Assembly (NCBI GenBank): GCA_026686845.1
Contig: JAIVEN010000015.1
Location: 13,435,501-13,499,500 of the forward strand
Length of the DNA: 64,000 nucleotides
Direction: 5' to 3'
Origin: Adenanthera pavonina
Lineage: Eukaryota; Streptophyta; Magnoliopsida; Fabales; Fabaceae
Below, piece by piece: positions 10,773-22,560 of this stretch. Each line of letters begins with the position of its first letter. The stretch's first letter is position 1. The position numbers and the translations under genes were made by a program. The notes beneath the pieces were generated by a model, which did not search any database, was not told the DNA's origin, and was given only the letters and a program-made list of their open reading frames with translations.

Positions 10773-13700
10773 TTATTTTGTCTGTATCAAGCATTTCTTG
10801 GACAGATTGACTATTGAATCCGCAATGACTCTAGCACTGGACTTCATGTAACCACCTGAAACATGAGAGGTCATATGAAGATAACGCAATGAAAGTATTG
10901 CAATAAGCTGAGAAAATACTCCAAGGGGCAAACCTGATGTGAGCATCACAATTGGAATGTTCTTCTCGCGAGCAAATTGGAAGACTTTCTCATCTCTGTG
11001 CACAATCCCTTCAGGACTGATCTGCATGTACAAACCGACATAAGCACCACCTACAATAAATTATAAAAGAACCAACCAAAAATATACTCTTGTAATGGTT
11101 TATTTGTTTCACATAGAAACGACTGATCAGGAGAAAATGACCAGCGGCTGAAGTCAACAGAAGTTGATTTCTTACAGCAATCAAGTGAGCCCAAAAATGA
11201 CTTTACCTTCAACCTGCCTAATGGGTCACCGTCAAGGATGTCAGTCCCAGCATTATAAACTACAAGCTCAGGGTCAAACCTATTCCCAACAACCTTGAAT
11301 TACATTGAAAAGAAAAGAAATTAGCTAATGAAACTATCCAAGTATCAGTTCCATTGTAGCCTTTTATGTTAAACCACCAATTGTCCAAAACTTTTAAGTG
11401 GTGTTATTCTAGCCATATCCAGATCAATGTTGGGGAAATAATGGATGAAATGATGTAAAAGGTAAAAGAAGAGCACTGAATAGTCTATAGCAATTAGATA
11501 AGTCCCCCAAAGAAGGTAACAAAAGAAAAGTTAACAAATTATCAACAGCATTCTTTTCATAAAGCACAATCATTTCACCACTTAAAAAACCAACTTGAGT
11601 ATTTAATCTGAGGAAAAGCCAAGAAATTTGTGCATGCAAAACAAGGTCATGCACAAATCAAACAAACACAGGACACTTTTAAGAAGTGCCACGCCAAAGG
11701 TTCAAAACTAACATAGTTAAATTGTTAGCAGTGCAGAAAATAAAAATTGAATGGATACAAATAATACTAGTTCCGTAGTAAATTATTCAAGCCAACAAAA
11801 ATTGCAAGATAGCAATGTTCACGAAGAAATACCTCAAGTGCTTTGTCTAATTTCTGCAGGTACTCTTCTGTGAGTGTCCCGCTCTGAAAAACGGATAAGA
11901 AAACAATTATCATTGAAGCAGATTAGAGCATTCAGGACCAACGCAATCAGGGCATTCACTGAGATAATGAATTGGCACCTTCACTTCAACTTTCTGATTT
12001 ATGTAGTTCCTCGCCTCATAATCCTAAAAAGAAGATAACAGATTGTCATAAGTTGACCTAAATACAGAAAAAGGAGGATGGCACTACCAGTCTGATGCAC
12101 ATTTCAAGTCAAAACCAAATAAAAAAATTATCTGTTGTTAATGCACCACCTTGACATACATCTATCTATATGCCTCCCTCCCCTCTCTCATTTTGTGAAG
12201 CAAACAGCACTCTAACACAATTGCAAAGCATCGCTGTAGAAATGTAATTGCTAAATGTTTTAATCAATCCATTTCATTATTGCATCAAAAGCACTTTTTC
12301 CTACATATTTTGTTTAATTTTGCAAGTAGATTGCTGGTGCAATCAGAGGGATCCATAGCACGTTAGGCTTGACATAAATGCTCCCTATTTTCAACAGGAT
12401 TTTGACACCTGGCTTGCAGAAAGAAAAACAGAAAATTTGCCTTATACACTTTCAGCCCACAGAGAGCAGTGGGATACAAAGAGAGAAATATTCATCCTCC
12501 CCACTAAGGCAAAGAACAATGATTAACAAAATGAATGGTATAACTATAAGTATAACCTATGCAGGATGCTGGCAGCATGTTGGCCAGCATTGTTGAATAA
12601 ATAGGAAGATGAGGAAAAGGAACAGAGGATAACAACTGCTTAACAAAAAAAGAAACTCGGTGGTTTTTGAAGAGAGAATGTACAACAGATCCAGGAGTGG
12701 ACAACTTACTAAAGGATATATTCCAGGGTTGTACATATCCAGGATATAGACACGTCCTGCCATTACAAACTCTGTAAGTGGATTCCTAGAAATATTAATT
12801 CAAACACCAGGAGAAATTGTTTTGGCCATACTGTCATTGGCAAAGTCCATTTCATGACCATTTCCTTGATGTGCATCAAGATCAATGATCATCGCCCTGT
12901 AAATTTTGCAGACAAATACAGAAAATGCTTATTTATACAGGTGAATCTTACTTAGTATAGCAGACAGTGACTTGTAACAGCATATCCTATATATGACAGT
13001 ACCTTGATATATTCAATCGAACAAAAGCAAAGTGGATGCATAGAGAAATATCTGCATAAGCACAAAATCCACCTCCTTTTACAGCAGAACAATGATGGAA
13101 ACCTCCTCCTACATTAATGGCCCATCCTCTCTCCTTTGCAAGTTTTGCCGCCAATATAGTTCCTCCAACCTATCATTTGAATAGTAGTAAGATCCTAGAT
13201 TTAGAAAAGTCAAACAGACTTCTTTTTTCTTTTGGCCAGAAGTCAAACAGACTTCAAAAACTGTTACTTCACCTGCTTTCGAAATGGGAAAAGAACTTTC
13301 TGTTGCACAAGACAATTGGGAAGCAATGCCACAGGAGGGACCTGTATAGAAAGCACTAAGTAAAAGCTCAACTGAAAGTATGCTGCTATAGAGAACAAGA
13401 ATAGTAAGCTTTTGGTCTCATCGTATCAGTTTTCTTCTACTCCACCATGTCAAGATAAAATTTTATATTAATTTAAACACAACCTTCACAATAAGTTAGA
13501 AAAGGAGCCCCATAATTAGGGAAAAGGGAGCAATGATAAGAATATATGGGAAAAAAAAAACAATGTTTCAGGCCTGCAACCCAGAGGAACGTACCTCAGT
13601 TATCCTAGCAACATTTGAACTTTCCTTCAGGCTATTCAAGTATGAATCTGAATGCACCTATGAAGGAAGGGGAAGAAAGAAAATGGATTCAGCGCTATAC

Positions 13701-15012
13701 AATTTGCTTAAATCACTTTATTTTAAGAAAGATTCTCATTTATCTGGATGAATTATGCCAACAGTAGGCAAAAAAGATCCGTCCAGTATCTATAATGATT
13801 AAAATTCAATATATTAACCACCAAACAAACATGACCAGTTCTTCCTCTTTTGGGGGTGGGATGATCTCTAAAATTCTCATCCATTATATTCACAACACAC
13901 GTATATAATGTAACTTAATACCAATGAATTTATGCGCAGCAGTGCTTTTGAAACATATTTAATTATTAGTGATTACCACTAGAAGATCATCCTTGGAAGC
14001 TTCCAAAGGCTCTACAATGCGTCTTTTCTCCAAAATACCAAAGGAGATAAGGAATTGACAAATGCGTCCCCATTTAGATGAATCAAACGGGTGCCTACAT
14101 TTTCAAATAAGTAGTTCAAGGGCATCAAAAGTCACCAAGTAAGAATTCAGCCAATGTTCTCAGATCACAGCTAGAACAGCGCCATAGAGATAAAGAAGAC
14201 AAAACAGACAATATAGTCGAATCATCTGTAGAAGCAGCTCATCTTTTCTAGGTCAATTTTAGTGCTACCTTAAAAAAAAAACTACCACTCAATAATATTA
14301 ATTATTAATTTTCTGTCTATTTTTCAACTAATATGAAAAGATGGTTTTTAATAGAGTCTAATGAACCTCATTTAGTAAATAAAGCTAATATTGTTCCTGT
14401 ATATTCCTCAGCTAGTTCTCGAAATTATTTTTAACTTCAAATACTCCGATAAGTTGATGGGCCAAGCAACTTCGCGAATTTTTCTTAAAGTATATCAGCA
14501 TCTCGCCGTGACTCCAATAACTTTGCCTTTGGCGAACTATGATCCATAACGCGCTGCTAAAATATGATACTGCCCCAAAAAATTAATGACGTCGCGATGT
14601 TATGCTGATTACAGGTTGCTTATCCAGCATAATCTTTCCGGTATACATCTCATCTCGCTCCCACTCCTTAATAAAAATTAAATAGGAACGATGTGAGCTT
14701 GCTCAAAGACATAGGAAATAATCACAAACCAAGTACTTCAATAGAACATGACAGAAAAAACCTGAATTAAGTATTCAAGACAAGTGTATGATTTCTTACA
14801 ATTTCTCTATGCCGAGAAACGCTATGTCATACGAGTTCGAGTAGATAAGTGGAACCTGATTTATTAAAATTCTCAGTCCAAAAGCCACAAAATTTAAAGC
14901 GCAAACAATTATTCAAGTAGTTTACCTTAGACAGAGGCACATCGAAGTAGAGCTTACTGGAAAGGATACGGCTGCGAATAGCCGTAGAATCGTTCATTGA
15001 AGAAGACGACAT
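10773..15012 (-). CDS. HDA2: Class IV (HDAC11-like) histone deacetylase, HDA2 type
   Basis: Zn-dependent lysine deacetylase. Thirteen exons, all GT-AG and phase-consistent: 15012-14926, 14855-14800, 14094-13977, 13657-13595, 13341-13273, 13169-13003, 12896-12832, 12756-12710, 12023-11979, 11883-11833, 11293-11207, 11021-10934, 10855-10773. The product has 341 aa. Catalytic features: His156-His157 in GGGFHHCS, the metal site in IIDLDAHQGNGHEMDF (Asp192, Asp194, His196), the zinc aspartate in YNAGTDILDGD (Asp274), and Tyr317 in TSGGYM. The start HPFDSSKWGRI and the short size mark the HDAC11-like class, which in plants is HDA2. Known family members remove acyl groups from lysines; nothing here shows the substrate. 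The gene is transcribed away from its neighbour at 15949. Intron 5 holds a micro-insertion (13208-13255). Confidence 0.93.
13208..13255 (-). mobile_element. A-tailed micro-insertion in HDA2 intron (GGCC head)
   Basis: Perfect 15-bp direct repeats AGTCAAACAGACTTC (13208-13222, 13241-13255) flank 18 bp. Read on the minus strand the insert is TCTGGCC followed by AAAAGAAAAAA. The same head occurs at 30858. Confidence 0.6.
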
Positions 15013-15948
15013 CGATAGGTCAGAGAAAATTCTAGAATTGCGGTGAAGATAGTCGTAAAGAATAGGATAACGCTTTCAGCAGTAGCAACGCCAGCCGGTA
15101 ACGACCAAGATAGTTGGGGAGGTGCCGAGAAGTCTCAGTTAAAGTCTGGAATCTCCAACGCTCAGAGAGCAGTACAGGGGAGTGTGAAAAAAATATTTTT
15201 GACAGAAAAAATAGCTTATCTATTTAGTGCTGTTTGATTTACAGTATTTTTAAATAAACTAAATAATAATTTGAGGTATGATTTACAGTATTCTTGATAA
15301 ACAACAGGTATTCTCGCAGACAATTTTAATTTTATTTGAGGTATGATGGGTCACTAATTGATTTGTCATGAGAAACTAGCAATTTTCGCTAGATTCAATT
15401 CTAATAATTTTATTTTTATTTAAATTTTATTTTTATAAATTATGATTATTTTAATAATTTTTTTTTAAAAAATAATCTAAATGAACACTTGGCAAGAAAA
15501 TGGAAATGAAGCCTCCTCTCACCGATTTCAGTTTTTTTTTTTCAACATTTCGCAAGAATTTTAAAATAAATAAAAATATTTTTATTTTCATAATCAATAC
15601 ATTTTTATAAATTACATATACAAAAATAAATGGCCACATATGCAAAATTCCTCGTACCTGGGGCTACGCAACCCGAAATCTAAAGTATCAAGCGTGTCCG
15701 AATTCCGTCCCCATAAGAAATTATTTTTATTTTACTTTTTATATTTAATAAAATAAAAATATATTTAAAATATAATAATAAAATTATATTAAATCAAAAC
15801 CATCCAATTTTGATATGTACTGTTCAAAGGAATCGGTCGTCATCTTTTTGACCTATTCAAGCGTCCTAGCTCCCTTTACCTTCGTCTTCTCTTTCCTCTT
15901 TCCCAGCTGCCTCTAAAACCAGGATGGAGAATACATAGAGACAATCGA
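15013..15948. promoter_or_regulatory. Divergent intergenic region (bidirectional promoter candidate)
   Basis: 936 bp separate the divergent start codons of HDA2 (minus) and the unknown gene at 15949 (plus). The sides next to each gene are mixed in composition; the centre (about 15240-15800) is very AT-rich with homopolymer runs. No coding stretch was recognised. Promoters for both genes are inferred from position only. Confidence 0.5.
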
Positions 15949-18421
15949 ATGGCAGATAAGCCAAGCCGTGCCCTAGTCTTGTTTGTAGACGGGTTGGCCC
16001 TTTTTATCGATCCGTCCCACATTCATCTTCATTCTCTCGCGTCCGCAGGTTTCTGTGGTTTCTTGAGTCTTCCCAACTCTTCTCCCTCAGGTGAACCCTC
16101 TCTTCTTTTCGCATTTCGAGTTATTGATCAGTCAGGAAGAATTAGCTGAATTCTCTGTAAATACGATAAAGAACTACATGCAAGCACTTGATCTTTCTGC
16201 ATGAAATCCCACCGTGCAAAAAGTTGTTCCTTGTGATCTACAATCTTTTGTGCATTCTGCCCTATTTTGTTTAGCTCTCGACTGTCAAAGCAGATCATAT
16301 CCGAAAATGCGTGAAAAAGTTTGGATTTTTTATCGCTAGGTATCCAAGACATAAACCATACTTTGCTCGTTTACTCTTTCCGATACCTAGCATGTAATCT
16401 GATCTGTTCAAGTCCGACCGAAAGTCCTAGAGTGCTTTATTGTCAGGAGTTACACATCTGGGCAAAAAGAAATTTTAGGAGTCGTATGACAACAGCGTAA
16501 ATCTTCCAGATGTTTGTAGAATATAACAGATTCCGCATGTCTATATCAAGCATTACTAGCTCATGACTGTTAGAGATATCAATAAAATCCTAAGCTTTCT
16601 TCTCACATTTTAAACTTTTGGGATTAATTGGTTCTTAGGAATGGTGTATACATTTATCTATGTAGTAAGTGCATGGTGTATTTCTACAACTATCTTGGCT
16701 GGTTGTTGATTTGAGTCCATTTTTCAATAACTTCTGCTTGCATATGTAAAATGGAACGAGGATGGTCCTGGTAGCTGTTTTCTGCTACTTTTTTGCCTGG
16801 ATGAGTATAATTTCATTGTTCAGATGAAATGAGCCATGTGCTACTATTATGAGCAAGAGCTAAAACTTTACATGTTACATTACTTCTTTGGAAAAAAATC
16901 ATAGTAAATGAATGAGAAAATAACAAATTTTGTCATCAAAGTTTGTGTATCTGGAAGAAAAGAAATCATGATTTGGAAAAAAACTGTTTTTGCATTGGGA
17001 TTTGGGTACCCATGTCAATAGAGCTGAATACTGGGGAGCAATCTAAGTTTCAGGGCCGATTTATTCATGTCATAATATTTCTACCGTTGTGCTCATCTTA
17101 CTTTTGCCATTTGTTGCCCCTGTAACATTGAGACTCACTTGAATTTAGTTTTCAGAAAGCGAGGATGAGAGGATTGTTAGAGAGTTTGCTGTACTGCTTG
17201 ATGCATATGAGACGTATTTAAATATGGTGAGGTCCCTTTGTGCACAAATGTCTTTCTTAAGAGAATCTAGCCTCATAATGACATATCACTGATCGTTTTA
17301 AATTCATTCCTAGAGTGAGCAAAACACTGATGAAGATAGTCAAACGAATTTGGTGAAGCAGTCCTTATCTTATAGGTACTTTTCTTTCTCTGTTTCCTCT
17401 AGTTATCATCATGATGATTTATAGCAAAATTATCTTAACCAAAGCACTTCTTTGGACATCAGGTTCATGGGAATGAAAGCCGCCATACTGACGAACAATT
17501 CAAGTTTGCAATCTTTTAGTGCCAAAATTGGCTTCAGTATACTCCAATTAGATGAGTTAATGAAAACTCATTATGCTAATTTGCCAGTTAATGTTGAGGC
17601 CCTTGAGTTGCTCAAGTTGCTAGGCTTTCAAGAAGGGAAGGTGGTAGACAATCAGTTTGATGTTGTTTTCTTTCACATTGGAGCTGGTGAGAAGGTGAAC
17701 AGTTATGAACCAAGTGTGATTGCGGCTGACTTGGAGTTTATCAATGCCTTAGTTGCTGGGATTATGTGCCAAACCCAACCTGGATCCGACATCAGCTCTC
17801 GTCTTCACTTGTCCGTTGTCATGAGCTACGGGAACGTGTTGAAGGATGACAAGTCCAAGTTTTCAGTTACAAAAAGTTTTGATGAGGAGAACTCAAATCT
17901 GTCAACGCTCTTTCCTTCACAAAGTTACACCATGAAAGGAGAAATTCCTCGGAAGGATGTAAGGTAAGTAAACAAATAAAGTTATTAAGGCCCTGGTAAT
18001 CCTTGCTTTCTTTTGAGACAAATTTGCAGATTCACATCATTTTTATGATGCAGGCACCATTCTCCTATGTTAATCGCTCAATGGCAGCTTGGTGTGACTC
18101 GCAAGGATAATGCAGATAAATTTTCATTTGAAGACTTCAAAGAGGTATACTTTTGAGTTGAGACACTAGATTCTGAGTTAAGAAAGCTTGCTTCTAATTA
18201 GTGATACTGTATTTGATTTGTCTTTGGTGCATGATTTATTTCCAGCCCATGCTCTATATCTTGCTTCTTTAATGTTTGCGTCATTAGTGGTTAAACTGAT
18301 TAATTATTGACTTCTTTTTCCCCTCTCCATGCAGCATGGTGGCAATCTCACTATACCGGCAGAGAGGTTCTTGCATGAGATAGCCTTTAAGCTTTGGAAA
18401 GCTCCCAAGTACGGAGCATGA
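15949..18421 (+). CDS. Conserved plant protein of unknown function
   Basis: Six exons with clean GT-AG junctions and matching phases: 15949-16090, 17156-17226, 17314-17375, 17463-17963, 18054-18144, 18335-18421. The product has 317 aa. It starts ADKPSRALVLFVDGLALFID and ends FLHEIAFKLWKAPKYGA. The start LVLFVDGLA recalls the first strand and metal Asp of alkaline-phosphatase-like folds, but no full catalytic set is seen, so this is only a hint. Residues 47-56 (SESEDERIV) are acidic. No signal peptide or membrane span. The codon pattern and precise splicing argue for a living gene. I recall similar uncharacterised plant proteins but cannot name a function. Confidence 0.8.
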
Positions 18422-19180
18422 GAATGATTTTCATTTTCAATTTAATTCTCGTGACTGAGCTCAGTCTACTTGGCTTCCTATTGAATATGCCCAACACGTT
18501 AAACTATGATTCGTATTCTACTTTTATCAATCATGCAATAAAGTGTAACGATCCAGCCCATTATGGAAGAAGGAAGCAGGAGGCTCCAAGTCCATATTGT
18601 TAAGGCTGGCCCAAGGGGTCACGAAAATGAGGCAGAGGAAGTGATTGCGGGAGACGTTAGGAGAAGCACACGTGTCAAAAGAAGGCCCTGGAAGCTGAGT
18701 GGGGAAGGATATTACTGAGAATCTAGCGTTTTTTTTTTTGGGGGGGGGGGGGGGTTGTGTGTCATTATCCTCTCTGAATTCTGTCTCTTTCTTTCTGTTC
18801 AACTTTTCTGTTATTTCTTTCAGGTATTCCCCACTGTTGTCGTTATCATTCTGGACGGAATGAGATATCATTCCTGACTTGATATTTGGTGAATAGAATA
18901 ATTTAAGGATCTGAGATCCGATTTTCTTTATACATACTGTTTTGCGGATTTTTGGTTGCAGGTTGTAATAAAGTTAGTTTCTAATTTACCAAACTACGAA
19001 TTACTAGCTAAAGAATTAAAAGGCATAGGCTTGTAAGTGTATACACAACCAACTCCTACTGCTTTTGAATACATATACAATTGTTATCGAAGAAATGAGA
19101 TAGTTCCAATATGGTTGAAGAACTTTTGCTGGAATCTTGATTTTGTAAACCAAAATGTTGAGGTGAATGATAGCGAATCT
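18422..19180. other. 3' flank of the unknown gene
   Basis: Holds the 3' UTR and a homopolymer compound T11-G15 (18729-18754). No further gene was recognised. Confidence 0.5.
18729..18754 (+). repeat. Compound homopolymer T11-G15
   Basis: An uninterrupted T run (18729-18739) passes directly into an uninterrupted G run (18740-18754). Such tracts are unstable and error-prone in sequencing. Confidence 0.8.
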
Positions 19181-19350
19181 GAGGATGAGGTAGGTATCAT
19201 CGTAGCAGAGCATGAGGCGGGTATCGATGTTGTCGCGGAGCAGAGTATGAGGCGGGTATTGATGTTGTGGCAGAGCATGAGGCGGGTATCAATGTTGTGC
19301 TAGAGCATGAGGTGGGTATCAATGTGTTAGCAGACGACAGAGGCGGTTAT
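19181..19350 (+). repeat. 30-bp minisatellite, coding-like decapeptide periodicity
   Basis: About five units of GAGCATGAGGCGGGTATCGA-type sequence with a 30-bp period. One unit is 35 bp, which breaks the frame. In a constant frame each unit reads like EHEAGIDVVA, and it follows an open frame from 19037 with acidic residues (NDSESEDEVG). It may be the remains of a repeat-bearing gene. No family recognised. Confidence 0.65.
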
Positions 19351-20027
19351 TGACACACACACCTTTCAAAAGGTGTAAAAAAACCTCAAGATTTCATGGG
19401 TGAATGAAACAGAAGGCAGTTTGTCACCTCCAACTTTTCACTATTTGATCCAAAGCATAACTTTTCAAGATGCATATGTTAAATTCTCTTTTTAAATATA
19501 GATAATTATAACTTTTGTTCAACTTGTCTCAACAATTGTCTTTTGTCTCTACCATCCTGCCCCAGTTCAAATAAAATCGGTGGTTGGTACACGTACGTAC
19601 TATTAAATGACGAGTTCTTGGAAGAGGCTATAACCAGAAGTCGCTACCCTCAATAATACAAGTTCTATTATGACAACTGCCCCCCCTCCCCACCGGGGAA
19701 AGAGCGAAGACTGATTATAGTTCAAAATTATGTAAAGGACACCTGAAAAGAAAGTTTATAAAAGAATGTTGGTTGAAATGTGATTGCGTAAAACAGTGTA
19801 GCAATAGGGTTGTTTAAATGTGATTGCAATAATAGACATCTCTTAGTACACATTTTTCTTTCTCCATCTGAAGTTTGCACCCTTCCTTTATATATAAAAA
19901 AGTTATTTCTACGCACAATTACTTATCCAATAGCTTCATGATGCACATGGCTTCTATATGCATACGGTGCAACTTCAAGAAATGAGTCATGCCTTTCCTA
20001 TAGGAACACAACTTTGATACCAAATGA
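19351..20027. other. Spacer left of the LTR remnant
   Basis: No gene recognised. If the adjacent LTR is real, this would be the start of the decayed internal region of the element, read on the minus strand. No gag or pol motif was seen. Confidence 0.4.
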
Positions 20028-20328
20028 TGTAAACAGGAGGAGGGGTAGGATAGAAAAAAAGGAGAGAGAAAATGAAGAACTCAAGAAAAAGAAATAATGA
20101 AAATATGAGGAGAAAGTAGAAAAATATAAGAGAGAGAAATTACTAAAAAATTCTTATCCATTCTCTCAATAGAGAAGATAATAGAGAATTGGATATCCAT
20201 TATGTTGAATAGATGTGTAATCTCTTATTTATGTTAGATCATAAATAGATCTATCTAAAAAGTCATTGTTTCCTTGTGCAAACAATAGCCTTTGCTGTAC
20301 TGTAATCTCATTGTATTCATATTACACA
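20010..20328 (-). mobile_element. Copia-like LTR remnant with primer-binding site
   Basis: On the minus strand a stretch starting TGTGTAATATGAATACAATG (20328) ends CCTCCTGTTTACA (20028). It is followed after a few bases by TTGGTATCAAAGTT, which resembles the initiator-Met tRNA primer-binding site (TGGTATCAGAGC) used by many plant Copia elements. The TG...CA ends give a 301-bp LTR. The second LTR and coding region were not found, so it is truncated or decayed. Confidence 0.45.
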
Positions 20329-21491
20329 TTGTTGAAGTATGACATAAATGCATGGATAAAATTATGAGATGTTAAGAATAAGTATGAAAATTTTAAATGT
20401 TTGTCATATGAATTAGGTGTTGTATGAAGTTTTACAGTTGGATATGTTCATCCATAGGTATGCATCATAATGCTTCATATGAAATATGATATTTTCAACG
20501 TGTTATGACTATATGTTGCTAAATTTCAACATGTCAATACTAAATCAAACCCCAAGAAAAAGGAACAGCCAAATTGCTTCTACTGTTAGGTGTTCAAGAA
20601 TTCTTTATTCTAGAATTGTAGTAGTGTAATTTAAATGTCCTTATTCATTGCAAATTTCTGATACCCATACTCTTGAATTTTAATGACATAAATGGAACCA
20701 TTTAGTTCTTGAGTACAATGCTTTGGCAACTATGGGCTCTTTAGACATTTTAAATGGCCGTAGACTTATGGAAACCATATTTATAACTATGGTCGATAAC
20801 ACTAACACCGTTATCAACTAATCATGATTTGCAAAAATATGAAGCAATGTACAATATTCTACCGTCTCTTATAATCCTATTTTGTGTTGTAAAACTAATC
20901 AAAGCATCATCTATCTATTTATATATATGGATTCTATAAATCTACCACATTTGAACATTTTTCTTTCTTCCATTATGTTATTTATATCAATGCTATTTAC
21001 TATATTTACGAGTACAATGAAAATGTTTCTTTTTGACTTAAATGAAATAGAAATCAAAATTAAACTTAATTTGAGTTTTCATTCATATGGTCTTTTTCTA
21101 AATCTAATAATCATTCAATCTTATTGTCATTATTTTAATTAATTTCATGGTAACAATTGGTTCTATACATTGTGAATTACACATAAAAAAACTAACCTAA
21201 TATTACCTTTTTCAGTTCTATGCATTGATTTCAACTTTATAGAACTAAAGTCTTGCATCACACACCCTAAACAAATTTTAATATTGAAAACATCCCATGT
21301 AACACATGGGGAGAAAAGTCTAATTTATATAAAAAGTAACAGCATATATAATCACAATGCATAATTATACAAGTCACACAAAAACATATGCATAAATATG
21401 TGAGTCACACAAATAGATACCATGATCAAATATGCATAATTCTTCCCATGTCCTAAAATAGGAAATCCTTCTTAAAAACAATAGTAAGCTA
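20329..21491. other. AT-rich spacer
   Basis: No gene, RNA or clear repeat structure was recognised. Confidence 0.4.
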
Positions 21492-22560
21492 TCAAACATT
21501 TGGCGTGAACCAAAGACACAAGGCCTGATTTAGTAGATTTGACTCATTTGCATGAAAAGAATGAAAACTTTTGTCTGATAAGCAAAACATTCCCATCTTA
21601 TTCCTTCGAGACTTACGAACACTGTGGTAGTTGTTAATTGCAAAATATATGCCATTTTTTCTAATATTTTTTTGGGAAACCAATAGTTGAAATTAACCTA
21701 CAACTTTTGCAGTCAACAAGAATCAAGTGATCACCCAAGTCTTCAACCTCCACCCATTGAACTCCATCATTGCTAGCTCTGTCCAATTTCAACCGTTTGA
21801 ATCCTCTTATTTTAGTTATAATAGGAACTGCATCATTGGACATTCTAGATTTCATATTGATTCGCATCACAACTAGCATTAGGTCTCCAGAAACTACATC
21901 ATTTACTAAGCGAATGACTTCACGATCATTAACATATATCCAGTCATTCCATATTAAAGCAACAAAACCCCTCCTGATTTCTAGCTTGGGGTTGAGGACA
22001 AGAAGTTTTTCAACCTTAGGAGCCTTATTCTTGTGAGTCTTTTCAAGGTCAAGAAGATTATAAATTTCTATACCATCTACTTCTATTCTATCATCTGAAG
22101 CATATAATAAATTGCTAATGACAACAATGTAGGAAACTTTTTTACTCTTCCATCTACAATAAAATTCCATGACTTATTTGTTATTTTACAAAAAATAATA
22201 CTTCCACAATTATTAAGGCCCACCGCAAAAGTTGAGTCATCATGGCAATTATTATGTGGTGTCGAGGAGGCTACCATTTTTTCAATTCTCAAAATGTGAT
22301 CATAATCATTCACTTTTAATGCTAACATTACCTTGGCCCTTAACACGGTTGAAGAAGAAGAGTGACTGCCTAGCAAACAAAGAAGCATGGAATCTCATGT
22401 CTCACTGTTAGGATATAACAGAAGTAATGGGATTTGAGGAATAGGATGACATTGTTTGTTTGTGATAGCATTATAAAGCATTGTTTGCCAAGATGGACAA
22501 ACTAAATCAAAATTTAAGAAGTCCTTGAGGCACAATCATTTTAAAATTGATTTTGATATG
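21492..22560 (-). pseudogene. F-box / DUF295 (KIB-type propeller) pseudogene
   Basis: Read on the minus strand from 22560: an F-box-like start (DISKSILK-stop-LCLKDFLNFDLVCPSW), a linker ending QIPLLLLYPNSET-stop, then DUF295 blocks SIIFCKITNKSWNFIVDGR, VVISNLLYASDDRIEVDG, VSGDLMLVVMRI, WVEVEDLGDHLILVD, and finally KNGIYFAINNY...MGMFCLSDKSF...LWFTPNV. The order is that of plant F-box/DUF295 proteins. It is broken by two TGA stops (in the F-box and before 22388) and two frameshifts, both in A-runs (about 22140 and 21672). The homopolymer shifts could be sequencing errors, but the stops argue for a dead gene. A gene that is transcribed but non-functional cannot be excluded. Confidence 0.8.

Noticed and set aside
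21661..22170. Intact 169-aa gene
   Set aside because: It is the middle part of a DUF295 gene whose neighbouring parts continue in other frames.
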